A DNA stretch of 5,983 nucleotides from Selenomonadaceae bacterium (GTDB lineage: Bacteria > Bacillota > Negativicutes > Selenomonadales > Selenomonadaceae). This document shows positions 5,818 through 5,983 of this stretch, piece after piece. The stretch lies in contig JAFSUE010000205.1 of NCBI GenBank assembly GCA_017445435.1, positions 1-5,983 of the forward strand, read 5' to 3'. The notes under the pieces were generated by a model, which saw nothing but the letters and a program-made list of their open reading frames with translations, searched no databases and had not been told where the DNA came from. A program made the position numbers and the translations under genes. Positions within the stretch are counted from its first letter, which is position 1; every line of letters begins with the position of its first letter.

Positions 5818-5983
5818 TTAGAAAGTTTGCAGTGGATCTGCACCGTACTGATTGTAACCGTCAGTTCCCTTCGCAAATAACAGGTACAAGCCGAAAAAGA
5901 AATCTACAATCGGAATTAACATAATCAGCACCCAAAGTCCGCCTTTGTCCAAGTCATGCAGTCTTTTAATAATTAACGATACA
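5818..5983 (-). CDS. DUF805 family membrane protein, C-terminal part (runs off right edge)
   Basis: The minus strand encodes 54 C-terminal residues before TAA (5818-5820). KRLHDLDKGGLWVL is the family hallmark RLHD-(x)-G-(x)-W at the edge of the last membrane segment. It is followed by the hydrophobic stretch LIMLIPIVDFFFGLYLLF and a polar tail GTDGYNQYGADPLQTF, matching the usual GTxGxNxYGxDP ending of DUF805 (YhaH-like) proteins. These are small inner-membrane proteins, usually 110-150 residues, of unknown function. The N-terminal half and start lie outside the window, so nothing can be said of its promoter. Confidence 0.88.
   Translation of the reverse strand, partial: VSLIIKRLHDLDKGGLWVLIMLIPIVDFFFGLYLLFAKGTDGYNQYGADPLQTF

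Noticed and set aside
1..5983. CRISPR arrays, tRNA or rRNA genes, insertion sequences, defence systems
   Set aside because: I looked on both strands for regular direct repeats, cloverleaf-like blocks, transposase motifs and typical defence domains and found none; the heptamer tract is too short and has no spacers.

Overview
The window is a chromosomal, mostly housekeeping segment of an A+T-rich bacterium. The genes (alaS, a PdxK/PdxY-type kinase, trpBA, ftsZ, tcdA) and the protein sequences read like a low-GC Firmicute, possibly a Negativicute (Selenomonas-like). That placement is an inference from protein style and Shine-Dalgarno use, not from a marker gene. I see no phage, IS, CRISPR, toxin-antitoxin or defence genes.

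Layout. (1) 1-571, minus: the N-terminal part of alaS (alanyl-tRNA synthetase), running off the left edge. (2) 572-807: a 236-base gap with a candidate alaS promoter, a heptamer repeat tract and a short coding-like remnant. (3) 808-1635, minus: a pyridoxal/pyridoxamine kinase whose promoter lies so close to its ATG that the mRNA should be leaderless. (4) 1636-1817: a divergent promoter region. (5) 1818-3771, plus: trpB and trpA overlapping by 8 bases, the two subunits of tryptophan synthase. (6) 3883-5734, plus: a divergent ftsZ with a strong promoter, overlapping a TcdA-type tRNA-modification gene. (7) 5761-5800: a terminator likely to work in both directions. (8) 5818-5983, minus: the C-terminal end of a DUF805 membrane protein, running off the right edge.

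How the genes fit together. TrpB is a PLP enzyme and the kinase belongs to the PLP salvage pathway, so the divergent pair at 1636-1817 may join cofactor supply and use; this is only suggestive. ftsZ and tcdA look like one transcript with translational coupling.

Most interesting points: a 15-base sequence of the form TTAGTWAGYAGTTAR found in the gap repeat and also forming, in frame, the last codons and stop of two unrelated genes (both proteins end LVSS); the predicted leaderless kinase transcript; and an FtsZ with altered nucleotide-loop residues and a short, odd C-terminal tail, seen without its usual neighbours.
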